Source of the DNA: Colocasia esculenta
Lineage: Eukaryota; Streptophyta; Magnoliopsida; Alismatales; Araceae
NCBI GenBank assembly: GCA_014218235.1
Contig: CM024753.1
Span: 186,596,348 to 186,660,347, forward strand
Direction: 5' to 3'
DNA length: 64,000 nt
This document shows positions 46,532 to 58,868 of this stretch, in pieces; position 1 is the stretch's first letter, and the number at the start of each line of letters is the position of its first letter. The position numbers were made by a program, and so were the translations under genes. The notes beneath the pieces are model-generated. The model ran no database searches and was not told where the DNA came from. It saw only the letters and a program-made list of their open reading frames with translations.

Positions 46532-47749
46532 ATGAAGAGGGGTTTCTCTGCTTTCCAGGAGGAGATACCTCCGTACTCCGGCCCGAATGCTGCAAGGGAG
46601 TCTCACGCCGATCTCCAGCAGCTGAGCACCATCCCGGGGCATATTTGCATGCGCCCGGATCTCCAAGTAAGTGCTACTTCCTCTCTTTTCTACAATTTGT
46701 ACACTTATTCTGCCCTGTCTTGCTCTGTTTTCCTTTTTTTTCGTTTCTCAAATTTCCCTTCTTCTTCTTCCTTCCAGATCTTACCTGGTCAAAGAAGGTT
46801 CTCCAAGCTTCCATGGCTTTCCCCCATGCTAGAGATGCTTCCTCCTACCTCCATCAGTAACTTAAAGGAGTGGGGCTTAAAAACCGTCTTAGTTCTTGCT
46901 AAGAAGTACGATAAAATCGTACATGTGTGGAATAGCGTCACGGCGCTAGCGGAGTTGTGGCACCAGCAGACCCACACGTTTCTCTTCAGGATATTTGAAG
47001 CTACGATTCTTCTGGAGGAGTTGGAGGTGATGCTTGGCCTCCCGCGGTACCAACGAGGCGATGAATTGACGATTTCATACACCGTGGGGCCCATCAACTC
47101 ATGGAGCATCCTTTCGAAGATCACCACGAAGAAAGAGGACCTGCGATCTATGATGAGTGGGACGCACGTTCACCTCCTACCCATTGCACAGCGGATCACC
47201 TCTCAGTGTAAGCGCAAGACACGCAACTACCTCGCCATTGCCAAAGCTGCTGCGATTTGCATATGCGGGGTTATTCTCTTCCCTACTACAGATGGCGCCA
47301 TCTCCTTCGCGAATCTCAGCATCGTGGACTCTCTTTCCGAAGGTATGAACATAGGCCAAGCGGTCTTGGGATTTCTTTACGCCGGCTTATCTTCTGCAGC
47401 TATGGGAGGTCCCTTTCTCGGCTCCATTGTTGCCCTCGAGCTGTGGATGGGGGTGCATATTCAGTTCCGGGTGATGGATGCTTTGGCCCCGGAGTGCAAG
47501 TCACTGCTCCACCACCCGTTGGCTTACGCGGGTGGGCCCCTCCACATGACTACCCGCGTTTGGTGCAAGACGGCGCAGGTAAAAGGCTTGAAGGCTTGGC
47601 ACGAGTACCTTCGGAGGCTCACCGCGGTGGGGTTCGATATGCGCCCCCGCTTCATGCACGGGCGGATGGTCCACTACCCTCAGCGCACTGGGCTGGCTTT
47701 GAGGCTGATCGGCAATGAGGCACTGGTTTTGTACAATCCGATTAATTGA
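46532..47749 (+). pseudogene. PMD2 antisense gene, copy A (C-terminal deletion)
   Basis: ATG 46532; exon 1 46532-46666 (45 codons, donor GTAAGT), a 111-nt intron with a pyrimidine tract and acceptor TTCCTTCCAG, exon 2 from 46778. The intron is a multiple of three and has no stop, so the unspliced RNA is also open. Exon 2 is uninterrupted through the PMD-type core (VMLGLPRY near 47030) to about 47738, where a deletion of some 230 bp joins it to the 3' untranslated region. The product is about 90 residues shorter at the C terminus. This is the only PMD2 copy with both a start codon and an open core. Confidence 0.78.
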
Positions 47750-47884
47750 TTGATTGTGGGCATGAGATGATAGCTAGGAAAGGAATTTGGCTTTTATTTG
47801 GTTTTTGAAAGCATTAGTGAATGTAACCACATGAGTTTGAAACAATAAAAAAGGAAACTTCTGCTAGAGAAACCTGTCTCGGGT

Positions 47885-48005
47885 TGAGACGCGACGGCAA
47901 GGGGCGCCGCCGCCATAGTCGCGACATGTCGAGGCGTCGCGACATGGTCGCGACGCTTCTTCGTGTCACGACAAAGAAGCGGCGTTCCGATACGCCGCGA
48001 CATAA
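47885..48005 (+). promoter_or_regulatory. TCGCGAC array upstream of PMD1, copy A
   Basis: Contains GTCGCGACATGG and GCGTCGCGACATGGTCGCGACGC-like overlapping palindromes (given here as shorter words). Homologous to the blocks at 14420 and 39540. An 18-base C run follows at 48070-48087, against 7-8 in the other copies. Confidence 0.55.
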
Positions 48006-48176
48006 ACTGACTCCTTCAAAAGCGAACGGCCCTCTTCTTTCCCCCTTTCCAGTTTTCAAAACTTCAGAGCCCCCCCCCCCCCCCCCCTCCGGCAACTCCT
48101 AGCTCCCTTGCGGTCTAGCCTTCTGTCCTCCCTCACTCTCCCTCTCAAACGAACCCCGAAGTGTGAACCTTTGACA

Positions 48177-51115
48177 GGGAAGGAGGACGAGACTCCGGCG
48201 AGGGGTCTTCGAGGAGGAAGCGCCAAGTGGAGCGGCGGGGCTCCCGTCGCCGTGCGGAGACCGCCCGGGTCGATGAGGACGAGACAGAGGTCGTGGCGAT
48301 GGAGACGGAGGTGGAGCCGGAGGTCCCGGAGGTGAACCTCGAAGAGGCGAGGGAGAAGAAGAAGAAGGACATGAAATCGGTAAGATACGAACCCCGATCC
48401 TTGAATGGAATGTGTAGAAATGATAGGCGGAGCCCCTAGAGGGCGAATGTAGGGCAAGATGCCTAAAGAAAAGAGGATCGGACAAAAAGGGTTCCGGCCT
48501 GTCCGGTTCTGAGAACGCGGCGTTGCGACCCACCGCGACACCAGATGTCGCGGTGGCTAGTAATGCCGCGACCTTTCCGCACCAAGAGGACGCGTCGCGT
48601 TCTTATCGAGACCCTATCTGGGTGACGTGACATGATCGCGACGCATCGGGTTGCCGCGACAAGGTCGCGACCGTGAGAGAGGTCGCGACAAAGACCGAGG
48701 GTAGGAAATGATGATCTTTTCCATTCAAATGCTATGTTTGCAGGGCGACATGAGAATTAGGGTTTCATGGACCTTAGTTTTAGCAGCTTTTCTTGCCTTT
48801 CCACCATTCCAGAGGAATAGGATAGAGGAGATGGGATTTGGGGAGATATTCCGCATGGAGCGGATGAGGACAGATCCAGCCCTGACCCAGGCCCTGAGGA
48901 GCAGGTGGGATACGGAGGCGATGGCCTTCGTATTCCCTTGGGGGCACATGATCCCCATTCTGGAGTACGTGAGCTGGATCACGGGGCTCCGAGTGTATGG
49001 GAGACCCGTGAGCGGGTTCACGTACCCCTGCTACCACGACATAGCCGAGCGGCTGCTGGAGTTGCCTGTGGAGCGCAGGTCATCCCTAATTCCACGGAAG
49101 GCACTACAGGAGGGCTTAGGCTTGCACAATGTAGCGAGACAGACTAGTGATGATGCAGATGAGTACTTGGAGCAGCTAGTTCGGGGGAGCCGGAGAGAGC
49201 TAGCGAGCGAGCCAGGGCCACAGGCAGACTTGGATCTATGTCGTTTCCTCATCCTCTTCCTTGGCAGACTCTTGTTTGCTACGAGGGGCGACGTAGTCCA
49301 CTGCCGTTTCTTGCCCCTGCTGGAGGACCTGTCCGAGGTGGGAGGCTACGCGTGGGGAGCAGCATTTCTGGCTCACCAGTTCGACAACCTGGGCGCCTCG
49401 GAGCGGCAGACTTCCACGATCGGCTTCTACCCTTTCCTTCAGGTTTGTAACCTCTCTCACTCTACCCTTTGAAATTGACTGCACTTGCTATAAACTGTGA
49501 ACTAATCTATCTATTTGCAGGTCTGGGCCTACCTACACCTTCTAGGTCTGGGGAGAGGGGTTCTCGAGCGTCCGGGCCTCGTGCCCATTGCACGCCGCTG
49601 GGGCTCACCTCGTGATTATAGAAGCCTTGGGGACCAGTTGACGCGCTTGCTGGAGATGATTGACAGCTACCCTTATCCGGACGTAAGTGTTCTAACCCTT
49701 CCTTTCATGAATTATATTTGATTTGATTGACTAATGACTGATTGCCCTTTGATGTGCAGGTGGTGTGGCAGCCATACTTAGAGGAGAGTGATGAGGGACA
49801 GCCCCAGTTGGTGCAAGCCCGCCCCTACTTCGGTAGGTCGGTGTGGTTGCATGCACTCAACTTGGTGCTACCTCTGAACCTATTCTTGTGCCACCGCTCG
49901 CTGGGTTTGTGGCAGAGTGCCGTGGAGTTTCCGACTCGAGACTAGTTTTGCAGACCTGGTCGGAGTTTCCGGGGGCTCCACGACACCACTGATTGGCACG
50001 TGCGGGCACAAGAGCAAATCAACAACTGGGAACGGCGGGGAAAAGCGGTTAAGTCAGCTGCGACCACGGATGACGCGTACCTGCAGGCCTATGCCTTGAA
50101 GTACGGAGGCAAGGTGTACAAGAGCGCCCAGCATCAGGTAAAATCCCCAAACTTCAACTTAGTGAATTTGAATTCTATAGAATCTGAACTAATGGATTGA
50201 TCATGAATTGCAGGTGGACGTGGCTGGAGAGATTGCCTCCCTATGGGCCTTGTTGCGTTCAGCGACGCAGGATCGCGAGGTAGCGCAGAAACAGGTGGAG
50301 GAGTTGGTAAGCACCTACTCAAACTTCGGTGTTCAAACATTGATTTGAAAGATTTGACATGTGTTATTTGCGTGCAGCGGAGAGAGTTGGATCGGGTGCG
50401 GAGTGCCGCAGCTGGCGGTGCTTCTTCTTCGCGAGGAGAGGAGAGCCATCAGAGGGAGTTGACCGATCAGCTGGCAGCGGCAGTTCTGCGAGCCGAGGAG
50501 GCAGAGAGGGATTTAGTAGATCGGATAAAATAGAATACAATTCCGGTTTAATCATTTTTTTTTTTTTGACATTTGACATTGACCAGAGTGCTTCTCTTGC
50601 AAGTGAGAGAGCTGAGGATTGCTACCGACCGTGTGCTCGAGTTGCAGGGGTAGATAGACTCTGTCCAGAGCGAGAGAGGCCGACTACAGGGGGAGATGGA
50701 GACTGTCAGAGGGGAGAGGGACCAGCTGCACATCCGGGCGGAGGCAGCTAAGGCTCAAGCGGAGGAGGCGACGAGGGAGCTGGAGGCCCTAGGCTTGCGC
50801 GGGCCATCCAGGGGCCAAGAGGAGATAGCACGGCTACGCTCCGAGCTACAGATTCAGCAGGGCATCGCGCGAGGTTTTCAGGAGGCTCTGACGGCGATAG
50901 GCCGTTCCCGGAGCTGGAGCGGAGCGAGTGCTAGCAGGCACACTGGTTCCTCCGTGGGACAGTACCTCACGAGTTCCTCCAGCCGACGAAGGAACGAGGA
51001 GGAGGAGAGGCGCCGCCGGGGTGAGGCGAGTGCCCAGAGTGCTGGAGGTGGTGGGGAGATGCTACCACCACCGGATAGGCAGGAGGGATTAGGGGAGAGT
51101 GGTGGTGGTCAATGA
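48177..51115 (+). pseudogene. PMD1 antisense gene, copy A (start lost, one stop, two splice sites lost)
   Basis: Exon 1 about 48177-48379, exon 2 48744-49442 (233 codons, open), exon 3 49521-49682, exon 4 49760-50137, exon 5 50214-50306, exon 6 50378-50524, exon 7 50603-51115. The lengths match copy B. The initiator ATG is AGG; exon 4 has a TAG at 49943-49945; the exon 6 donor GT is AT; the exon 7 acceptor CAG is CAA. The PMD-type core is in exons 2-4. The C-terminal exons encode a heptad-like Glu/Arg/Leu coiled coil and a tail with repeated Arg/Glu and GGGG. Confidence 0.78.
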
Positions 51116-51424
51116 GGAGAGGTGAGTTTTTCTTTCATGTCAACAATTGTAATAAATGAATGGTTTGAGATTGACATGAGTGAGAGGCGAGTTTCAAACA
51201 AGCGAGAGAGACAGAGAGTTCTGAGTGTGAAGCTGCGTGTCCTTGCCCGAACAACCTGCCCCTGCACACACTTAAGAGAACAAGTTAGATCTGTTCTTAG
51301 GCTCAGCCCCTTGCACTAAAATGATAAAATCTAACTCCGTAATTGTCAAGGGTCCGAGCCTTATTAAGTAGGCAAAAAGACAAGGAAAATAATGCATGCT
51401 AAAGAAAAGTAATATGTACACATA

Positions 51425-51815
51425 TTTTTTTGAAAATTATATTTATTATATTTTTTTGGGTTTTGGGAATCTTTTGATTTTTTTTTTATTTTTGAGATTT
51501 TGGGTTTTCGAAATCTTTTAATTTTTTTAGATTTTTGAGATTTTGAATTTTTTGGGTTTTGGGGATCTTTTGATTTTTTTGGATTTTTGAGGTTTGAATT
51601 TTTTGGGTTTTGGGGATCTTTTGATTTTTTTTTGGATTTTAGAGGTTTGAATTTTTTTGGGTTTTGGGGATCTTTTGATTTTTTTGGATTTTTGAGGTTT
51701 TGAATTTTTTGGGTTTTGGGGATCTTTTGATTTTTTTGGATTTTTGATGTTTTGAATTTTTGAGGTTTTGGGGATCTTTTGATTTTTTTTAAGATTTTTG
51801 ATTTTTTTTTTTAAC
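51425..51815. repeat. T-rich tandem repeat, copy A
   Basis: Same GGGTTTTGGGGATCTTTTGATTT unit as in copy C, about seven imperfect units. Between convergent pol and PMD1. The Lys/Pro-rich minus-strand frame here is an artefact. Confidence 0.85.
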
Positions 51816-52548
51816 TTTCTTTTGATAACAACACTTCTTAATCTTGAGCGATTGGCCCTGAGCCTTACCTCCATCTCACTTTGGCGAGTAAGGTTTATGT
51901 GCAACACATATTCGTCTTAGGTTTGCTAAGATTTCTTACCCATGGGATGTCAATGTTCCAACACAGACCAAGTGTAGGGGTTCTTTGGTCATTTTAGGGG
52001 GATAGGAAGAATATAAATGTGATAAGACCTAGTCTCGGGGTCGGGGTTACTGGCTTTGTAAAACTTGCAACGAGCATGCCACATGTGAGATTCATCTGTT
52101 GTCTAGGGAATTTAGGGCCACAGTATTTTCTTCTTTGATTGGGGCATGCGTGCGACCGGGCTCAAGGGCGTCCCGCGGGGAACTGTACTGCCACTCTTTA
52201 ACATGCCCCTTCATTTTATCATTTTGTCACTTTATTTTTGTGCCATACGCTTTTTTTTTTAGAACTGCTCGTCCCTCTTTGAGACTTCAAACACATGGTT
52301 TACACTGTTGCACGTTTACAGGCTAGTCTCCCCCTTGCCCCTAGAGCTTGTCCGAGTAAGGAGAGAATTGACCTTTGCTTCCCTGAACGAGGGCTAAGCG
52401 AGAACACCATACATGAAGGGGAAATGACCTTAGGTCACCGTGCCGAGTATGCGATTGAGCATAAATATTATTCTGCCAGTAGAAGAGGGAGTGAGACCCT
52501 TGGCAAATGGCTACCTGTCAATTGGTGTTGTTATCAAAAGACTGTTTA
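51816..52548. other. Post-integrase spacer, copy A
   Basis: Conserved with copies B and C. It contains an 87-codon plus-strand frame (52295-52558) identical to that in C but broken in B, overlapping the integrase end. I do not accept it as a gene. Confidence 0.5.
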
Positions 52549-55500
52549 TCAGGGGTAGAATCTTTTAAGATATAATCCATTCCATGGGTGAGAGAGTTCA
52601 TCGCCATCGGAATTAACTAGCCTATACGCGTTCCCCGGGTACACTTCTTTAACGACGTACGGCCATTCCCAGTTCGCAGACAATTTTGACCTTGGACCTC
52701 CAGGTTTTATGAAAATTCACGTCTTGAAATTTGCGCTCAACCACTTTATTTTGAAAAGATCTTGAGAGTCTATTTTGATATGAAAGCACATGATCGGCTG
52801 CAGCTAGGCGCCGTTCGTCTAAGAGTTCTAGTTGTGTAAGTAACGCCTCCCGATGTTCATCGGGATTAAGTTCCTTGTCTAACTGAATTCTCAGCGAAGG
52901 GATGAGGATTTCATGTGGACATACCGCTTCCATTCCATATGTAAGTGAGAAAGGAGTTTGCCCCATGGGCGTTCGTACGGAGGTGCGGTAGGCCCACAGA
53001 GCCTCAATTAGTCTTGCTAGCCAATCAGCAAATTTATTAGACTCACAAGTTTTCTTCAGAATTTTCAAAATTGTTTTGTTTGTGGCTTCGGCCTGGCCGT
53101 TGCCTTGCGGATAGTAAGGAGACGAATGATGCAAAGAAATATTAAACTTCTTACAGAGGTCTTGAAGGTCTTGTGATATGAACTGCGGTCCATTGTCGGT
53201 GACGAGGCTGCTTGGTACTCCGAACCGCGCGATGATATTCCTCATGATGAATCTGCACACAGTTGAACCTTTGATTTCCACGAACGCTTCAGCTTCGGCC
53301 CATTTGGTGAAATACTCGGTAGCGGTAAGGATGAAAGATTTTTGTTTTACCTGAGCATTAGGATCACCCAGAGGCCCGATGATATCAAAGGCCCACATGG
53401 AGAAAGGTCAAGGAGAAGAGAGTGGATGAAGAGAGGAGGATGGAGCATGGATTTTATCGGCATAGACTTGGCATTTGACGCACCTATGAACGTAGATAGC
53501 GCAATCTTCTTCTAGGGTTTGCCAGTAATAGCCCTGCCTAAGAATCTTTTTAGCCAACATCTGGCTATTCACATGCCCTCCACACTCGCTGGAGTGGGAG
53601 CCTTCCACAATCTTCCAAGCCTCTTCATCTGTTATGCATCAGAGGAGAATTCCATTTAGAGCGCGCCTGTAAAGAACTTCCCCGATCAGGGTAAATTTCA
53701 ATGCTGCTCTACGGATGGCTCTCTTGTCCTCCGCTTCAGCTTCTTCTGGGAAGGTGCCGTCTCGAAAATATTGCTCAATTTCATGGTACCACGACCCTTC
53801 TTCTTCCATCATTTCTCCTAACTCCACAAGAAATAACTCCTTCGCTTCTTTCCTCTCTGCCTTCAAGACTAGAGAGCTCCTAAGGTAAATGAACCAAGGG
53901 TCCTGAGTGGAGGGAGCTTCTAACCTTTGAACGGTAATCGTCTCAGCACTGCGGCTGAGAGGGAAGGAGAGGGGTGAGGCTAGTGATGCCAAAGCATCGG
54001 CCAAGATATTCTGAGAGCGAGGGGTATGGATGTAAATGAGCTGACAGAATTGCTTGTCTAGGAGTGTGACCAGGTCTTGATAAGGCTTGAGTTTGGGGTC
54101 ACGAGTGCGATAAGTAGAAAGGACTTGCCGAAGAATGAGCTGAGAGTCTCCTATAATCTTGAGATGACGCGCGCCTAAGAGATAGGCGAGCTTAAGACCG
54201 GCAAGGAGAGCCTCATACTCGGAGATGTTCTTGGTGGCATGGAATTGAAGCTGATAGGCTAGAGGAATAGTGATCCCTTCTGGGGTGAGCAAGACAGCTC
54301 CTATGCTCCGTCCCCTAGAATTGAGAGCCCCATCGAAGTGGAGCGACCAGAAGGGATCGTGAGAAATTAGTGACAGGTTTTCATCGGGGAATTCCTCTTG
54401 AACCGTGTCACTATGAGGAAGAGGAAGGTGAGCAAGGTGCTCAGTAATGGCATACCCTTTTATGGCTCTCTGAACTATGAAGGAGATGTCAAATTGGGAG
54501 AGGAAGCATTGCCAGCGCGCCAATCTGTCGGCGAGGACTGGCTTCTTAAGGAGATACCTAATAGGATCCATTCTAGAAATCAAACTCACCTTATGAGCTA
54601 GGAAGTAGTGCTTCAATTTCTGCAGCACCCAGACTAGCGCTGCACATGTTTTCTCCATTGTGGTGAGTTTGAGCTCGGAGGGATTGAAGAGCCTAGATAG
54701 GTAGTAGACTGCCCTTTCTTTGCCGAATTCATCATGCTGAGCAAGGACAGCTCCTAGGGAGTCCTCAATGGTTGACAGATATAGAATCAAGGGTTTCCCA
54801 GGGATGGGAGCCTGAAGTACGGGAGGATTCATAAGATAACTCTTGAGTTCATCAAAGGCTTCTTGGCACTTGGCATTCCATTTGAAACTGACTACTCCTT
54901 TCAACAGTTCATAGAAGGGACGACATCTTTGAGAGTGTTGAGATATGAATCTCCTTATGAACTGAAGCCGACCAATCAAGCCTCGAAGCTCAGATATGCT
55001 CTTGGCAGGAGGCATTTCATTTATTGCCTTAGCCTTGTGCGGGTCTATTTGAATCCCCCGTTTACTAACAATGAAGCCTAACAGCTTACCTGAAGAAACC
55101 CCAAACACGCACTTCTTTGGATTCATCTTTAATTGATATTCTCGTGCGCGGTGAAACACCCTGGCAAGCACAGAGGAATGCTCTCTTCGAGTCTGCGACT
55201 TCACCACGATATCATCCACGTAAACCTCAACATCAATATGAATCATGTCGTGGAAGATAGCTAGCATTGCTCTTTGATAAGTGGCGCCGGCATTCTTCAG
55301 TCCAAACGGCATGACCACATAGCAATATGTTCCCCATGGGGTGGTGAAGGAGGTCTTCTCTTGATCCTCCGGGGCTAGACGAATTTGATTATAGCCGGAA
55401 TACCCATCCATGAATGATAGAGTTTTGAACCCTACTGTATTATCAATTAGGACATCCAAGTGAGGTAAGGGGAAATCATCTTTAGGACATGCCTTATTCA

Positions 55501-56407
55501 AGTCCCGGAAGTCTATGCAGATACGCACTCTTCCGTCCTTTTTCATGACCGGGACAATGTTCGCCACCCACAAAGGATAGAGGACTACACGGATGAACTT
55601 GGCTTTTTGTAATTTATCAATTTCCTCTTTCATCTTCAAAGCGATGTGGGGGAGGAACCTTCTTAACTTTTGTTTGACGGCAACTGCCCCTGGCTTCAAG
55701 ATCAGCCTATGTTCTACCAAATCAGGGTCAATGCCAGACATGTCATCGTAGGACCAGGCAAAGGAATCCTTAAACTCCCTCAACATTTCTATGAGTAATT
55801 CTTCTTCTTCAGGAGGGAGACCGGAAGATATGGTTAAAAGCCTGGGGTCCTCTTCAGTTCCCATGTTTACCTCCTTAGTAGGTTCATCGACTGCTGAGGT
55901 AGGTTCATCGAATCTCCTCATACCACTAGCATACGCCTCAGCAGCATCTTCTATCTCACAGTCATTGCTCTCATCTAATGGGTCCTCTTCGGCTACAATT
56001 TCATATATCCCAAAGCTATCGTCTAGCCCTTCCTCTATAGGTATCTCCTCTAAGTTCAGGACCACTGCCTCTTGGGCGAACTCTTCAACAGCTAGAAGAG
56101 CGCCACACCTTTGAACTAGGTCTAAGAGATATCTACGGGGTATGCCACTACCCTTCTTTTTCCTAGACGGGGACGGGGACTTACCAAAACCTACCCCTGA
56201 ACTTAGACTAGATTTAATATTTACAGGAGGCTATGGAGAAGCGTCCAGAGGTTTATTGGACCGGAAAACAAAGGGTGCGACAGGGCCGCGAAGGTCCTCT
56301 GATGGGGCTGGAGGAGGAAGCGAGCCACCCGAGCTCAGGGTGCCGGCAACAGCATCGGGGTGTAGGGGAGTAGAAGGCCCCTCACCCGAATCGCCCGAAA
56401 TGGCCAT
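52549..56407 (-). pseudogene. pol: pol, copy A (near-complete; RT to second RNase H open)
   Basis: From ATG 56407 to the stop at 52549-52551. A single stop at 56231 precedes an 808-codon open stretch (56065-53639) with RT (IDFRDLNKACP, VMPFGLKNAG, YVDD at about 55222), RNase H (about 54800-54430) and the archaeal-type RNase H with FDGA, SEYEALL, GDSQL and ILADALAS acidic residues (about 54350-53970). After a TGA at 53639 come the HHCC finger (53608-53480), a TGA at 53408, and the integrase core (FDIIGPL, VTDNGPQF, QAEATNK), then a frameshift near 52720 before the W-GPYVV region. RT copies genomic RNA; integrase inserts the cDNA. The best-preserved pol here. Confidence 0.9.
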
Positions 56408-56464
56408 GTCTGGCCACCAGGTGAAGGCACGAATGGAGCGAAAGAAAGACGACGATGGCCACCG

Positions 56465-56625
56465 GGGAGTAGATGTGACGGGGATCGCCGTCGAGAGCAG
56501 GAGCAGGAGGGGGTGACGGGGATCGCCTTCGGAAGCAGGAGCAGGAGGGGGGTGACGGGGATCGCCGTCGGGAGTAGGAGCAGGAGGGAGGTGACGGGGA
56601 TCGTCGTCAGAAGCAGGAGGACACA
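56465..56625 (-). repeat. 39-bp minisatellite, 4 units (copy A)
   Basis: Complement of the copy B repeat: GTGACGGGGATCGCCGTC occurs four times at 39-bp steps. Copy B has eight units. Confidence 0.8.
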
Positions 56626-56930
56626 CATTTTTTTTTTTTTTTTGTATTTTCTATTTTTTTTATTTTTGAATGAAAGGAATTATATTAGATTAAATGGCTT
56701 CGGGAAAAAAGACAGGACCAAACCATTAAAGAAAATGATGAAGCGGGGTGAAGGACGAATGAACGCCTCAACGGCGTCGGGTGAGATTTGAATAACGAAG
56801 GGGAGAGGCAGAGGAATAAAACAAACATTAAAATCAAGTATGGACGAAATAAGATGAGTAGGAGGCCGGGAGAACCCTGGCCAGAGTTTTTGTATAAGCA
56901 GGGGTGAATGATCCGACTGATTTTTCTTAC
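56626..56930 (-). other. Putative intron between pro and pol, copy A
   Basis: Starts with GTAAGA on the minus strand at 56930, a good donor, directly after the pro frame. Pyrimidine-rich, with a T-run at 56625-56665. No coding frame shared with copy B. Confidence 0.5.
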
Positions 56931-58786
56931 TAAATCCAGGCAACTATCGCCTGGCGGTGGTTGCTGATGTTGATAGCGCTGCCACTTGCGGCACATCTTC
57001 TTCGCTGAACAGCCGATTGACCGCAGAAATAAGGTCTTCTAATTCTGGCTCTTCTTCCTCAGCTTCTGATTTTTCAAACAACAGACTGACTGATGAGGCG
57101 ATATAATCTTGATCCGGGTCTTCAGTATCCTCCTCGGCCCTCTTCTTCTTGTTGGGCCGCTGCTCCTCTAAAGCCTGATTGGCTGACCTTGGTGCTTTTA
57201 TGATGGTGTTATATCCGGGATGGATGGGCCCTCTGACAAAGTGCTCATATAGGGACCAAGTGAGTGGGCCATGGTCCGGTTGTGAAGGAGATGAGAAAAC
57301 GACCCATTCTGAGTACCCAAGGCCATGCCTCGTGAATTTCTTGGTACTGGCCACAGTCTTGGTTTGCCCCTGGAGGTGGGCACCTAGACCTTTTCCCGAC
57401 TGATAACCAAGCCTAAACATGATATCCCACCCTTTGCATTTGTGCTCACATCTTTCCTGATCACCATTATAGGTGGAGACACAATTGGGCGGTTAGAAGA
57501 GAATGTATAGGCCCAAGTGTAGTTGACGTCAAGCACCGAGATGATGGGCTTATTGGATGGCCATACTGACGGCAGCACTCTCTCAACGGCTTCCACTATA
57601 TGTGTTGTCGTCACACTTTTCACCTTGACTATCTGCCCTTGGAAGGGAAATTTCAGACACTGATGTGCTGTAGATGGCACTGCCCCTAACGATTCAATCC
57701 ATGGGCGCCCTAAGATGGCCTTGTAGGTATGATCAATGTTCAATACATAGAATTCCACAGACATGACGAGAGAGCCCAATTCCGCTCGTAATGTGATGAC
57801 TCCATGGCAGGCACGTCGTGAATTGTCATAAGCAGCGATGGTGGTGGGTGTGGGCTGCAGCTGACGCTCTGATATATTGCATGCTCTAAGGGTGCTTAAT
57901 GGACAAACATTGATAGAAGCTCCCGTGTCTACTAGAGCTGCATCAACGGCCACTTTGTTTATGGTGAGTGTCACACATAAGGGAATCTTTCTGGCTTCTA
58001 GGGGAGCCAACTCACCATCAGAGAAAGTAATAGTGGGTCCTTTGTTCACAATTGAGAGCACTGAGGGCAGGTTATCCGGATTCATGTCTTCGCTAACCAT
58101 GACTCTTTGCAAAAAGGCCCTTAGGGCGTCCTGATGAGTCTGCGACCTGTTAATTAGCTCTAATATAGAAATCTTGACGGGGGTCTGATCCAGATGCTTC
58201 AAGATATCATATTGGGTCCCCGGGACCGGATCAATGTCTTCTGTATCTTGTTGTTGCTGGTTGCCGGTTTGTTGAGCTGCTTGACCTGGCATAGGCATGG
58301 ATGCGTTAGGGTACATCCGCTGGAACATTCGCCCGCTCTGGTGGGCAAGGTTATGGTGGAGTGGAGTGGTAGAGGTGTCAAGGATAGAAGGGTTGGCTAG
58401 CAAAGGCGCTGACGTAGGGGAGAAAGGGATATTGCTTGGTGGAGGGATAATGGGTGATATGACGGGGGAATAGGATGGCGAGGTGAGGGTAGCAATATGG
58501 GGTGTGAAGGAGGGAGGTACAGCGGATGTAGGCGTGGGGGTAGTGGGCGTGACGTGAGAAATAACCAGAAGTTGGCCTACCTCATGTTCGTCATCGAAGG
58601 CCCACTGGGCTTCTGGTGGTGGATGGTGGATGACAGGGTTAACGTGTGCGGGTGGAGGAGGTGGTGGAGCCGGCTAGGGGTTTGGAGCGGGCTAATGCTG
58701 CGGCATGGGATTGCGAATTATGCCTAGGTCATTTGCCGACTGCTGCGGCTGCTGTTGTTGCTGATATTGCTGCTGGAAGGGTTGGT

Positions 58787-58822
<36 letters not shown>

Positions 58823-58868
58823 GCTGCTGCTGCGGCTGTTGTCGCCTTTGCTGTTGCTGTTGTTGCCT
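56931..58868 (-). pseudogene. pro: Protease and G-patch part of gag-pro, copy A
   Basis: In frame with gag through the Gln-rich linker. The retropepsin LVDTGASINVCPL word is near 57930 and ILGRPWIESL near 57710. A 1-nt deletion at about 57430 shifts the frame at the start of the G-patch (FRLGYQSGKGLGA near 57410). The acidic tail ends with a CAG-to-TAG stop at 56944, then the putative donor at 56930. The frame otherwise matches copy B. Confidence 0.8.
58738..58868 (-). repeat. Poly-Gln (CAG/CAA) repeat in gag-pro, copy A
   Basis: The plus strand shows TTG/CTG runs. Codes for Gln-rich linker between gag and pro. The length differs from copy B, as expected for replication slippage. Confidence 0.85.

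Noticed and set aside
52295..52558. 87-codon antisense frame identical in copies A and C
   Set aside because: It overlaps the integrase end and is disrupted in copy B; identity is explained by recent common origin.
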